The translations under genes were made by a program, and so were the position numbers. Source: an uncultured Shewanella sp. (GTDB taxonomy: Bacteria > Pseudomonadota > Gammaproteobacteria > Enterobacterales > Shewanellaceae). From it: 64,000 nucleotides of DNA. The stretch lies in assembly GCF_947491715.1 (NCBI RefSeq), contig NZ_CANLKR010000006.1, positions 83,225-147,224 of the forward strand, written 5' to 3'. Each line of letters starts with the position of its first letter. Positions within the stretch are counted from its first letter, which is position 1. The notes beneath the pieces are model-generated. The model did not search any database, was not told the origin of the DNA, and saw only the letters and a program-made list of their open reading frames with translations. Positions 47,718 through 56,654 of this stretch are shown piece after piece.

Positions 47718-50700
47718 ATGAGTCGACTTTTAAACAGGCTACGCTTCTTTAAGGCAAAGTCGGAAGGTTTTTCAGGAGAACATGGGGTCACAACAGATGA
47801 AGATCGTGTTTGGGAAGATGGATATCGTCGTCGTTGGCAGCATGATAAAATTGTGCGCTCGACTCATGGTGTCAATTGCACGGGATCATGCAGTTGGAAG
47901 ATTTATGTCAAAGATGGATTAGTGACTTGGGAGACCCAGCAAACAGACTACCCAAGAACGCGTCCTGACTTACCTAATCATGAGCCACGGGGCTGTCCGC
48001 GAGGTGCTTCTTACTCTTGGTATCTCTATAGTGCTAATCGATTAAAGTATCCTAAAGTCCGTAAAAATCTCATAAAGTTATGGCGTGATGCTAAAGTCAA
48101 CTTTCCCGATCCTGTTGAAGCATGGGCGTCAATCGTTGAAGATGATATTAAAGCTAAATCTTATAAGCAGCAGCGTGGTTTAGGTGGATTTGTCAGAGCG
48201 GATTGGCAAGAGGTTAATGAGATAATTGCTGCGTCCAATGTGCATACCGCCAAGCAATATGGCCCCGATCGTATTGTGGGTTTTTCTCCTATTCCTGCAA
48301 TGTCCATGGTGTCTTATGCCGCAGGTTCTCGTTATTTATCTTTAATTGGTGGTCATTGCCTAAGTTTTTATGACTGGTATTGTGATTTACCACCAGCCTC
48401 TCCTCAGGTGTGGGGGGAGCAAACCGATGTGCCTGAATCTGCCGATTGGTATAACTCCAACTATATCCTCGCCTGGGGCTCTAACGTGCCGCAAACTCGC
48501 ACGCCGGATGCACATTTTTTAACGGAAGTACGCTATAAGGGCACAAAAGTTATCTCCATTTGTTCTGATTATTCAGAGCTGTCAAAGCTTACCGACATCT
48601 GGTTATCGCCCAAGCAAGGAACGGATGCGGCTTTAGCAATGGCATTCGGGCATGTGGTATTAAATGAATATCATAAGACGGGTAAGAGTGAATACTTCAA
48701 TCATTATGTGCGAACCACCAGCGACTTTCCTATGTTGGTCATGCTCGATGAAGAGGAGGGGCGACTAATTCAAGGACGTTTTTTGCGTGCTTCAGACTTA
48801 TCGAATAACTTAGGACAAGATAATAACCCCGAATGGAAAACCATTGCCCTTGATGAAGTGAGTGGTGAGTTGGTGTCTCCCAATGGCGCCATAGGATATC
48901 GTTGGGGAGAGAATAAAGAGGCTCGAGGTAAATGGAATATAGAGCAAAGAGATGGCAGCTCGGGAGAAGAGGTTAAGCTACGACTGAGTTTAAAAGACAA
49001 TCATGATGATATTACCAATGTGGCATTTCCTTATTTTGCTACTGAGGCCAATGCCCATGAACATGATTATTTCAGCCATACAGAGCACAGCGATATTATC
49101 TATCGAAAAGTGCCAGTTAAACGCATTCAGTTGGCCGATGGTACTCAGGCATTAGTGACCACAGTGTATGATTTAACCTTGGCCAATTATGGTGTCGATA
49201 ATGGTTATGGTTGTGATAATTGTGCCAGCGACTATGAACAAAATTTGCCTTATACCCCCGCTTGGCAAGAAAAAATTACTGGTTGTCGCCCCCAAGATGT
49301 GATCCAAGTGGCGAGAGAGTTTGCCGATAATGCCCATAAGACTCAAGGTCGATCGATGATCATTGTGGGTGCAGGATTGAATCATTGGTATCACATGGAT
49401 ATGAGCTATCGCGGCTTGATTAATCTGCTGATGATGTGTGGTTGCATCGGGCAATCAGGTGGCGGTTGGGCGCATTATGTGGGACAAGAAAAACTTAGAC
49501 CACAAACCGGTTGGCAACCTTTGGCTTTTGGACTCGATTGGCAGCGCCCACCTAGGCACATGAATGGCACCTCATTTTTTTATAATCATTCGAGTCAGTG
49601 GCGTTATGAAAAACTGACCATGCAAGAGGTCATCTCGCCGTTAGCCAATAAAGATAAATGGTCCGGATCTATTATCGATTTTAATGTGCGTGCAGAGAAA
49701 ATGGGTTGGCTACCTTCGGCGCCGCAATTGAATGTTAATCCATTGACCTTAAGTCAACGAGCCGATGCGGCTGGTATGTCGATCAAAGATTACACTGTCG
49801 ATAAATTAAAATCCGGTGAGATTAAATTTGCTGCCGAAGAGCCGGACAATCCACAAAACTTTCCGCGTAACATGTTTATTTGGCGCTCTAATTTATTTGG
49901 TGCATCCGGTAAAGGCCATGAGTATATGTTGCGGCATTTGCTGGGCACTAAGCACGGGATAATGGGGAAAGATTTAGGTGAGTCGGGTGATGATAAACCT
50001 CAAGATGTAAAATTTGAATCACAAGCTGCAGAAGGAAAGCTCGATTTAGTGGTCACTCTCGATTTTAGAATGTCGACCACTTGCTTATATTCTGACATCG
50101 TCTTACCGACGGCCACTTGGTATGAAAAAGACGATATCAATACCTCCGATATGCACCCCTTCATTCATCCCTTATCCCAAGCTGTGGATCCTGCATGGGA
50201 GTCTCGCTCGGACTGGGAGATTTTTAAAGGCATTGCCAAACAATTTTCAGCACTAACCTCGGGTCACTTAGGCAAAGAAAAAGATTTAGTGACAGTGCCC
50301 ATTTTACATGACACCCCTGCTGAAATGGCGCAGCCATTAGGCGTTAAAGCTTGGTGGAAGGGAGAATGCGATCTTATTCCAGGCAAGACTGCGCCCAATT
50401 TTGTCGAGGTGGTGCGCGATTATCCTAATACCTATGCTCGCTTTACGGCATTGGGGCCGTTATTGGATAGTTTAGGCAATGGGGGAAAAGGCATTAATTG
50501 GCACACTCAAGATGAGGTGAACTTTCTTGGGCAATTGAACCAATGTCATCACAAGGGGGCTAACGCGGGGCGGCCTAAAATAGAATCGGCTATCGATGCG
50601 GCAGAAGTCATTTTATCTCTTGCGCCAGAAACTAACGGTCAAGTGGCGGTAAAGGCGTGGCAAGCGCTGGGCGAAATAACTGGGCGAGATCACACTCATT

Positions 50701-51494
50701 TAGCGAAACCGAAAGCCGATGAAAAAATTCGTTTTCGTGATATTCAAGCGCAGCCGAGAAAAATCATTTCATCGCCTATTTGGTCAGGATTGGAAGATGA
50801 GCATGTGTCTTATAACGCAGGTTACACCAATGTCCATGAGCTTATTCCTTGGCGGACAATCACCGGGCGGCAGCAATTTTATCAAGATCATGAATGGATG
50901 CGAGACTTTGGTGAGAACATGTGTTGTTACAAGCCACCGATCAATACCAAAACCGTTCAACCTTTGATGAATAAGAAGCCTAATGGCAATAAAGAAATAG
51001 CCCTTAACTGGTTAACACCCCATCAGAAGTGGGGGATCCACAGTACTTATTCAGACAATTTATTAATGCTCACACTGTCACGTGGAGGACCCATAGTCTG
51101 GCTATCTGAGGTGGATGCAAAAGTGGCGGGCATTGTCGATAACGATTGGATTGAAATCTTCAATGTGAATGGCGCCATTGTGGCAAGAGCCGTGGTCTCT
51201 CAACGGGTGCCAGAAGGCATGAGCATGATGTATCACGCTCAAGAGCGAATCGTCAATATTCCAGGCGCCGAAACCACCCAAACTCGCGGCGGTATTCATA
51301 ACTCGGTGACTCGAGCGGTAATGAAACCCACCCATATGATTGGCGGCTATGCTCAGCAGTCTTATGGTTTTAATTACTATGGCACCGTGGGTTGTAATCG
51401 CGATGAGTTTGTCATTGTACGTAAGATGAACAAGATTGACTGGTTAGATGAAGAAACACAGTCCGGTGCAGAATTGAATGAGTTTAAGGGGTAG
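47718..51494 (+). CDS. narG: Respiratory nitrate reductase alpha subunit
   Basis: This 1258-residue molybdoenzyme is slightly longer than the E. coli subunit. The FS0 cluster ligands are H50, C54 and C58 in S-T-H-G-V-N-C-T-G-S-C-S and C93 in R-G-C-P-R-G. The Mo ligand Asp is D223 in Y-C-D-L-P-P-A-S-P. It reduces nitrate to nitrite on the cytoplasmic side using bis-MGD. The N-terminus has no cleavable signal, as expected. It is the first gene of narGHJI, with FNR- and NarL-like sites upstream. Confidence 0.97.
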   Translation: MSRLLNRLRFFKAKSEGFSGEHGVTTDEDRVWEDGYRRRWQHDKIVRSTHGVNCTGSCSWKIYVKDGLVTWETQQTDYPRTRPDLPNHEPRGCPRGASYSWYLYSANRLKYPKVRKNLIKLWRDAKVNFPDPVEAWASIVEDDIKAKSYKQQRGLGGFVRADWQEVNEIIAASNVHTAKQYGPDRIVGFSPIPAMSMVSYAAGSRYLSLIGGHCLSFYDWYCDLPPASPQVWGEQTDVPESADWYNSNYILAWGSNVPQTRTPDAHFLTEVRYKGTKVISICSDYSELSKLTDIWLSPKQGTDAALAMAFGHVVLNEYHKTGKSEYFNHYVRTTSDFPMLVMLDEEEGRLIQGRFLRASDLSNNLGQDNNPEWKTIALDEVSGELVSPNGAIGYRWGENKEARGKWNIEQRDGSSGEEVKLRLSLKDNHDDITNVAFPYFATEANAHEHDYFSHTEHSDIIYRKVPVKRIQLADGTQALVTTVYDLTLANYGVDNGYGCDNCASDYEQNLPYTPAWQEKITGCRPQDVIQVAREFADNAHKTQGRSMIIVGAGLNHWYHMDMSYRGLINLLMMCGCIGQSGGGWAHYVGQEKLRPQTGWQPLAFGLDWQRPPRHMNGTSFFYNHSSQWRYEKLTMQEVISPLANKDKWSGSIIDFNVRAEKMGWLPSAPQLNVNPLTLSQRADAAGMSIKDYTVDKLKSGEIKFAAEEPDNPQNFPRNMFIWRSNLFGASGKGHEYMLRHLLGTKHGIMGKDLGESGDDKPQDVKFESQAAEGKLDLVVTLDFRMSTTCLYSDIVLPTATWYEKDDINTSDMHPFIHPLSQAVDPAWESRSDWEIFKGIAKQFSALTSGHLGKEKDLVTVPILHDTPAEMAQPLGVKAWWKGECDLIPGKTAPNFVEVVRDYPNTYARFTALGPLLDSLGNGGKGINWHTQDEVNFLGQLNQCHHKGANAGRPKIESAIDAAEVILSLAPETNGQVAVKAWQALGEITGRDHTHLAKPKADEKIRFRDIQAQPRKIISSPIWSGLEDEHVSYNAGYTNVHELIPWRTITGRQQFYQDHEWMRDFGENMCCYKPPINTKTVQPLMNKKPNGNKEIALNWLTPHQKWGIHSTYSDNLLMLTLSRGGPIVWLSEVDAKVAGIVDNDWIEIFNVNGAIVARAVVSQRVPEGMSMMYHAQERIVNIPGAETTQTRGGIHNSVTRAVMKPTHMIGGYAQQSYGFNYYGTVGCNRDEFVIVRKMNKIDWLDEETQSGAELNEFKG

Positions 51495-51498
51495 AGCG

Positions 51499-53040
51499 AT
51501 GAAAGTAAGAGCGCAAATAGGCATGGTACTGAATCTTGATAAATGCATAGGCTGCCACACTTGTTCAGTGACCTGTAAAAATGTGTGGACTTCGCGTGAG
51601 GGTGTTGAATATGCTTGGTTTAATAATGTTGAGACAAAGCCCGGAATAGGTTATCCCAAACACTGGGAAGATCAAGATAAATGGAAAGGGGGTTGGACTC
51701 GCAATAAAAATGGCAAGTTAGTACCAAAACAAGGGGGGAAACATCGTATTTTGGCGAATATTTTTGCCAATCCCGATTTACCGGAAATTGATGATTACTA
51801 TGAGCCTTTTGATTTTGATTATCAGCACTTGCATAAGGCGGGAAAGAGTAAACATCAGCCTGTCGCGCGTCCCCGTTCATTAATTTCTGGCCAGCGTATG
51901 GAGAAGATTGATTGGGGCCCAAACTGGGAAGATATTCTAGGCAGTGAATTTAGTGCACGTAAAGCCGACAAAAACTTCGAAAACGTTCAAGCGCAGATGT
52001 ATAGTGAATTTGAGAATACCTTCATGATGTACCTTCCACGTTTGTGTGAACACTGCCTCAATCCAGCTTGTGTAGCCAGTTGCCCCAGTGGCGCCATTTA
52101 TAAGCGCGATGAAGATGGTATTGTATTGATTGATCAAGAAAAATGCCGAGGCTGGCGCATGTGTGTGTCGGGGTGTCCTTATAAGAAAATTTACTACAAC
52201 TGGAAAAGTGGTAAGTCAGAGAAATGCATTTTTTGTTATCCCCGTATTGAAGCGGGAGAGCCGACGGTGTGCAGTGAAACTTGTGTGGGCCGTATTCGAT
52301 ATTTAGGCGTGATGTTATATGACGCCGATCGTATCGAAGAAGCGGCCTCAGTACAAAATGAGCAAGACTTGTATCAGGCACAATGTGATATTTTCCTCGA
52401 TCCCAATGATGAAGCGGTACAAGCTGCGGCATTGAAAGAGGGGATCCCTCAAGCATGGCTCGATGCTGCAGTGAATTCGCCAGTGTATAAGATGGCTATG
52501 GAATGGAAGGTGGCCTTACCCTTACACCCTGAATATCGAACCTTACCTATGGTGTGGTATGTACCGCCATTGAGCCCAGTACAAACCGCAGTAACGGCGG
52601 GTCATGTTGGCAGTAATGGCGCCATTCCCGATCTCAAATCTTTACGTATTCCAATGCAATATTTGGCGAATTTATTAACCGCTGGTGATGAAAAGCCCGT
52701 GATCACGGCTCTTGAGCGCATGTTGGCGATGCGAGCTTATAAACGCGCTGAGCAAGTCGATCAAGTTGAAGACTTAGCGGTACTTGAACAAGTGGGTTTA
52801 ACGCCTGAGCAAATACAAGAAATGTATCACATTATGGCAATTGCCAATTATGAAGACAGATTTGTGATCCCAACGAGTCATACTCGTTATGCGGACAATG
52901 CCTTTGATATGAAATCAGGGTGCGGTTTTAGTTTTGGTGAAGGCTGCAGTGATAATGATGGAGGCGTTAATTTGTTTGGCGGCAAAAGCCAAACACAGCG
53001 CGAAGTCATTCCTGTTAAATTTATCGATGCATCGAAATAG
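51499..53040 (+). CDS. narH: Respiratory nitrate reductase beta subunit
   Basis: This 513-residue iron-sulfur protein carries four clusters: C-I-G-C-H-T-C-S-V-T-C (near 16), C-E-H-C-L-N-P-A-C-V-A-S-C-P, C-R-G-W-R-M-C-V-S-G-C-P (Trp instead of Cys, the 3Fe-4S signature) and C-I-F-C ... V-C-S-E-T-C. It passes electrons from NarI haem to NarG. The ATG at 51499, eight bases after AAGGGG, is chosen; a start seven codons earlier overlaps narG. Confidence 0.97.
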   Translation: MKVRAQIGMVLNLDKCIGCHTCSVTCKNVWTSREGVEYAWFNNVETKPGIGYPKHWEDQDKWKGGWTRNKNGKLVPKQGGKHRILANIFANPDLPEIDDYYEPFDFDYQHLHKAGKSKHQPVARPRSLISGQRMEKIDWGPNWEDILGSEFSARKADKNFENVQAQMYSEFENTFMMYLPRLCEHCLNPACVASCPSGAIYKRDEDGIVLIDQEKCRGWRMCVSGCPYKKIYYNWKSGKSEKCIFCYPRIEAGEPTVCSETCVGRIRYLGVMLYDADRIEEAASVQNEQDLYQAQCDIFLDPNDEAVQAAALKEGIPQAWLDAAVNSPVYKMAMEWKVALPLHPEYRTLPMVWYVPPLSPVQTAVTAGHVGSNGAIPDLKSLRIPMQYLANLLTAGDEKPVITALERMLAMRAYKRAEQVDQVEDLAVLEQVGLTPEQIQEMYHIMAIANYEDRFVIPTSHTRYADNAFDMKSGCGFSFGEGCSDNDGGVNLFGGKSQTQREVIPVKFIDASK

Positions 53041-53049
53041 GAGTTCAAT

Positions 53050-53832
53050 ATGAATGTATTAACCCTGATTTCTCATTTAATCGATTATCCTACGCAAGCC
53101 CTTTGCGATGAGCAGTCGCTAATACGGCGTCTTATTCAAGAGGACGATAGCTTAAATACTGTAGATAAAGAAGCGATTGATCAGTTTATTGTTTCGCGTA
53201 TGCAAATGCCTTTACTTGATTGGCAGTCTGATTATGACGCCTTGTTTGAACGTGGGCGATCACTGTCTTTACTGTTATTTGAACACCTTCACGGTGAGAG
53301 TCGTGATCGTGGTCAAGCCATGATTGATTTAATGACACAATATAAGCAGGCAGGATTAGCGATTGGTGTGCGTGAGTTACCGGATCACATTCCTTTATTT
53401 TTGGAGTTTTTGTCGACTCAGGGGGAAAAAAATGCACGTTTGTGGCTACAAGATGTGTCGCATATTTTAGCGTTATTGCAAGTGAGGTTAGTAGAGCGGG
53501 AGAATGATTATGCTTGTTTGTTTACAGCCTTAGTGAATTTGGCAAAAGCTGAAATCGATTTCAATGATTTAATCAAGCAAGTAAAGGGGGAGGTCAGGGA
53601 TGATACGCCTGAGGCCATCGATAAAGTGTGGGAAGAGGAAATGGTGACATTTGGCGCCGAGGCAAATAGTACTGCTTGTGGCACATCTAATCATAAACCC
53701 AGTGATAATCAAAGGCGAGATCAAGAGGTGCCCATTCACTTAATGGATCCTATTTTGAAAAACACGGACGGCGATTCAATAACAAGTTCGACCAAGAAAA
53801 ATAACGCAACAAAAACAGCAGGAGGACACTAG
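53050..53832 (+). CDS. narJ: Nitrate reductase assembly chaperone NarJ
   Basis: This 260-residue protein is of the NarJ/TorD type, with the block D-H-I-P-L-F-L-E-F-L-S near residue 113 and the helical N-terminal L-I-S-H-L-I-D-Y-P. It helps insert the Mo cofactor into NarG. It is about 25 residues longer than E. coli NarJ because of a polar tail rich in S, T, N and K after about residue 210. It is 9 bases after narH. Confidence 0.93.
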   Translation: MNVLTLISHLIDYPTQALCDEQSLIRRLIQEDDSLNTVDKEAIDQFIVSRMQMPLLDWQSDYDALFERGRSLSLLLFEHLHGESRDRGQAMIDLMTQYKQAGLAIGVRELPDHIPLFLEFLSTQGEKNARLWLQDVSHILALLQVRLVERENDYACLFTALVNLAKAEIDFNDLIKQVKGEVRDDTPEAIDKVWEEEMVTFGAEANSTACGTSNHKPSDNQRRDQEVPIHLMDPILKNTDGDSITSSTKKNNATKTAGGH

Positions 53833-53834
53833 TC

Positions 53835-54530
53835 ATGGATTATATTAATACATTATTGTTTGGACTTTATCCTTATATTGCCTTCACTGTGTTCGTGTTG
53901 GGTAGTGGGCTGCGTTATGACATAGATCAATATACTTGGAAGACAGGTTCGAGCCAAATGCTTGAGGGTAAAGGGATTAAAAAAGGCAGTGTGGCGTTTC
54001 ATGTTGGGATTATTGCAGTGCTGGTGGGTCATTTTGTCGGGTTACTGACACCACATCAAGTTTGGGATGCTCTTGGTGTCACTGCGCCTATCAAACAACT
54101 CGTTGCTATGGGGGCGGGCGGCTTCTTTGGATTAATTAGTTTATACGGGCTGACGATTTTATTGAAACGGCGTTTAACGAACCCTAGAGTACGAGCCACT
54201 AGTACTCGTATGGATATTCTAATTTTAGTGCTTATTTTTGTACAGTTATTACTTGGGCTCATCAGTATTTTATTCTCTTTTGCCCATTTAGATGGTGTGG
54301 ACATGTATAAGATGATGGGCTGGGCGCAAAATATTGTCACTTTCGATCCTATTGAAGCGGCCGTTTCAATTACTTCAGTAGGCTTGATCTATAAACTCCA
54401 TATCCTACTCGGGATGACATTATTTTTGTTGTTTCCTTTTAGCCGCTTGGTGCATATATGGAGTGTTCCAGTTGGATATTTTACGCGGCGCTATCAAATT
54501 GTGCGTAAGCTTGCTCGTACTAAAGGATGA
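53835..54530 (+). CDS. narI: Respiratory nitrate reductase gamma subunit, cytochrome b
   Basis: This 231-residue membrane protein has five helices. The haem ligands align exactly with the known set: H56 and H66 (F-H-V-G-I-I-A-V-L-V-G-H) and H189 and H207 (K-L-H-I-L-L-G, R-L-V-H-I-W). It oxidises quinol at the periplasmic side and anchors NarGH. It starts 2 bases after narJ ends. Confidence 0.97.
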   Translation: MDYINTLLFGLYPYIAFTVFVLGSGLRYDIDQYTWKTGSSQMLEGKGIKKGSVAFHVGIIAVLVGHFVGLLTPHQVWDALGVTAPIKQLVAMGAGGFFGLISLYGLTILLKRRLTNPRVRATSTRMDILILVLIFVQLLLGLISILFSFAHLDGVDMYKMMGWAQNIVTFDPIEAAVSITSVGLIYKLHILLGMTLFLLFPFSRLVHIWSVPVGYFTRRYQIVRKLARTKG

Positions 54531-54536
54531 AGGCTA

Positions 54537-54635
54537 ATGCAAAAGACTAAAACGGAGCCGATGAAAACGAAGCATCGCCTGATATTACCAATATTCGCTT
54601 CAATGGTGTGCTGGCGTATCTTCAAACGAAAATAA
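54537..54635 (+). CDS. Possible 32-residue peptide after narI
   Basis: An ATG at 54537, 6 bases after the narI stop and behind AAGGATGAAGG, opens a 32-codon frame encoding a basic peptide with one hydrophobic stretch (L-I-L-P-I-F-A-S-M-V-C-W). It may be a small operon peptide or the remnant of a longer gene. There is no homology evidence. Confidence 0.25.
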   Translation: MQKTKTEPMKTKHRLILPIFASMVCWRIFKRK

Positions 54636-54761
54636 CTTGTTGCAATGACTTATGCAGGCATATTGAGTGCTCTATCCGAGAATCATATTGGATATGGGCA
54701 AAAATAGCAATTTCATCCGCATTGATATTTATTTAATAACCATGGTTTATAGTTGCAGTAA

Positions 54762-54792
54762 AGCCTAGGCTGGAACAGATCCAGTCTAGGCT
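54762..54792. terminator. Hairpin between narI and the TonB-like gene
   Basis: AGCCTAGGCTGG pairs with CCAGTCTAGGCT (one mismatch) over a seven-base loop. No T-tract follows on either side, but its place between two convergent operons suggests a shared termination role. The rest of the 302-base gap holds only the small frame at 54537. Confidence 0.5.
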
Positions 54793-54832
54793 ATCAATCA
54801 CGAGGGTAACCTTTTGAGATTTTCATTACGTG

Positions 54833-55690
54833 TTAAAATTGCCCAGTAATGTTTTTCACTATTATTGTATGCTCAATAACACCAGAATATGCAACTTTAA
54901 TACGCTGTCCTTTAAATAATTTTCGAAAATCAGAAAGTGCCTTAGTCGATGAGACTTTGCTGATATATACTTGCATAATCTTACCTTTCTTAAGCTGAAA
55001 ATCAAATGAAAGCGTTACTTGGTTCATTTCGTTAGCTTTTATCAATTTTAAGATTGAGCTTTTCTTACTTGCTATAAGCTCTGCAATTTGTTTCTCCGCA
55101 AGATCTAATAAGTACTTTTCTGAATCAACGGATGAATTTTTATTCGATATATCAACATCGACTGTCGACTTAGTCATTGGCTCATCTGTTAACGCTTCAT
55201 TAATTAAATTTTTAGAGCTTTTGATAGTCACCTCGCCAGCCCCAGTAGACGTTGCGGAACTAATAACCTCTTTTTTATTAGCTTTAAGCGCCTGTTTAGG
55301 TAATTTATCTTCATTGGTATTAAATAGTGAATCATCAAATAAATCACTCACACTTTCATCAGTTTGAACTGGCTTTGCCATTGGTTTCACCTTAGCTGTG
55401 GCCACAGCTTTAGGTTGAGCCTTAGGTTTGGGCTTAGGTTTAGGCTTAGGTTTAGGCTTAGGTTTAGGTTTAGGTTTAGGCTTAGGCTTAGGCTTGATTT
55501 CGGGTCTTACCTCAGGCTTAGGTTTGGGAATGACTACTAACTTAAGATGAGTTTTCTGAACTGGTTTCTTTTTTATTTCAGGCACTTTATATTGCGCAAC
55601 ACTATAAAAAAAAATACATAAGATCAATCCTAAGGCTATTAGTAAACATAATAAGAGAACATTTTCACGATCTTCACTCTGTATTTGCAT
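54833..55690 (-). CDS. TonB-like Pro-Lys-rich energy transducer
   Basis: This 285-residue protein has one N-terminal membrane helix (residues 11-31), a long Pro-Lys segment with about a dozen Lys-Pro pairs (66-88), a charged/Ser-rich linker, and a C-terminal domain of about 90 residues (L-D-L-A-E-K-Q-I-A-E-L then beta-strands, ending H-T-I-I-V-K-N-I-T-G-Q-F). The layout is that of TonB/TolA: inner-membrane anchor, periplasm-spanning rod and distal interaction domain. The C-terminal domain does not show a clear TonB fold signature. It is the last gene of the operon, 28 bases after the ExbD-like genes. Confidence 0.7.
   Translation of the reverse strand: MQIQSEDRENVLLLCLLIALGLILCIFFYSVAQYKVPEIKKKPVQKTHLKLVVIPKPKPEVRPEIKPKPKPKPKPKPKPKPKPKPKPKPKAQPKAVATAKVKPMAKPVQTDESVSDLFDDSLFNTNEDKLPKQALKANKKEVISSATSTGAGEVTIKSSKNLINEALTDEPMTKSTVDVDISNKNSSVDSEKYLLDLAEKQIAELIASKKSSILKLIKANEMNQVTLSFDFQLKKGKIMQVYISKVSSTKALSDFRKLFKGQRIKVAYSGVIEHTIIVKNITGQF
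55427..55495. repeat. Imperfect hexamer repeat coding for Lys-Pro
   Basis: About eleven tandem copies of a six-base unit (GGCTTA or GGTTTA on the plus strand) encode the Lys-Pro rod. Runs of this kind can change length by slippage in steps of two residues without shifting the frame. Confidence 0.8.
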
Positions 55691-55718
55691 CTATGTTAAT
55701 CTCTTTTACAATTTTATA

Positions 55719-56168
55719 TCACTGTTGACTGACGATTAAAAACACACCATTAAAGCCAATCTCATAGCCCATATTGACAAACTGGTTTATAAACGGGTAA
55801 CTCATTGCTTTAGGTGCTTCTATTGCCAAAGCCGGACATTGAGTTTCATTGCAGAGATTCTGAAAGTGTTCTTTTATAACAGTTAACCCCATTGTCATGT
55901 CCAACTCTTTGTCATTCAAAAAAGCCTTTCTTCTATCAATAACCTCAAGCACTGCAATATTTTTTTTCTTTAGCGAATCCATGTCTTTCATCACGGAAGA
56001 GACGGGTAAATCCTTTACATTCTTTATTTGTAGTGCTTGTTCCTCATGGACGTTAAAAATCAGAAAAAAAACAAGCACGGTAAAGATATCCATTAAAGCA
56101 ACTAAACTTATCCCAGCTTTCTTAGTTGCTCGCTCAGGTTTAATCGTAAACTGATTAGTGTTTAACAT
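55719..56168 (-). CDS. ExbD/TolR-like protein, Asp-containing copy
   Basis: This 149-residue protein has one membrane helix at about 19-40, S-L-V-A-L-M-D-I-F-T-V-L-V-F-F-L, with D27 at the position of the essential proton-carrying Asp of ExbD/TolR. The periplasmic part follows. It is two bases downstream of the second ExbD-like gene and should form the channel together with it and the ExbB-like protein. ExbD-type proteins form dimers inside an ExbB pentamer. Confidence 0.82.
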   Translation of the reverse strand: MLNTNQFTIKPERATKKAGISLVALMDIFTVLVFFLIFNVHEEQALQIKNVKDLPVSSVMKDMDSLKKKNIAVLEVIDRRKAFLNDKELDMTMGLTVIKEHFQNLCNETQCPALAIEAPKAMSYPFINQFVNMGYEIGFNGVFLIVSQQ

Positions 56169-56170
56169 GT

Positions 56171-56644
56171 TTATAAACCTTCCTTTACTGATAGTGAAAT
56201 TGAACTGAACTTATCACCATGTTGATTCAACATATCCAACAAATTCACTATGGTTTGATAAGAATGATCCGATTCTATATCCAGTACGATAGAAGGTTTT
56301 GCTTTTTGATTTTCAAGTAGGTTTAATAACTGATGTTCAATAGCATCCTTATCTTCTATACCCACCTCGAATAATATGCGACTATTTTGTTGTAAAAGTG
56401 CTTTATCTTTTTTTACCAATAAGCGATACAAAATCATTTTCTTGTCAGTATTTGATTTTTGTTTGGTCACATTTTGAGGTGGTGTATTATTACTGATATC
56501 GTAATTAGCCAGTAAAGTGAACTTCAAACTAATTAACAGCACTGGAATAAGCACTATCATCAGGCTCATAAAAGGTGTGATGTCCAACTCTTCTGGCTCT
56601 TTACTCCCTGGGATTGCACGTCCAAATAATGACTTTAGTTTCAT
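56171..56644 (-). CDS. ExbD/TolR-like protein lacking the membrane Asp
   Basis: This 157-residue protein has the ExbD start E-L-D-I-T-P-F-M-S-L-M-I-V-L-I-P-V-L and a periplasmic domain. The residue at the position of the conserved Asp (T-P-F-x-D in ordinary ExbD) is Ser27, so this copy probably cannot carry protons. It lies 10 bases after the ExbB-like gene and 2 bases before the copy that keeps Asp. A mixed ExbD dimer is the natural reading. Confidence 0.8.
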   Translation of the reverse strand: MKLKSLFGRAIPGSKEPEELDITPFMSLMIVLIPVLLISLKFTLLANYDISNNTPPQNVTKQKSNTDKKMILYRLLVKKDKALLQQNSRILFEVGIEDKDAIEHQLLNLLENQKAKPSIVLDIESDHSYQTIVNLLDMLNQHGDKFSSISLSVKEGL

Positions 56645-56654
56645 TGGTCATACC

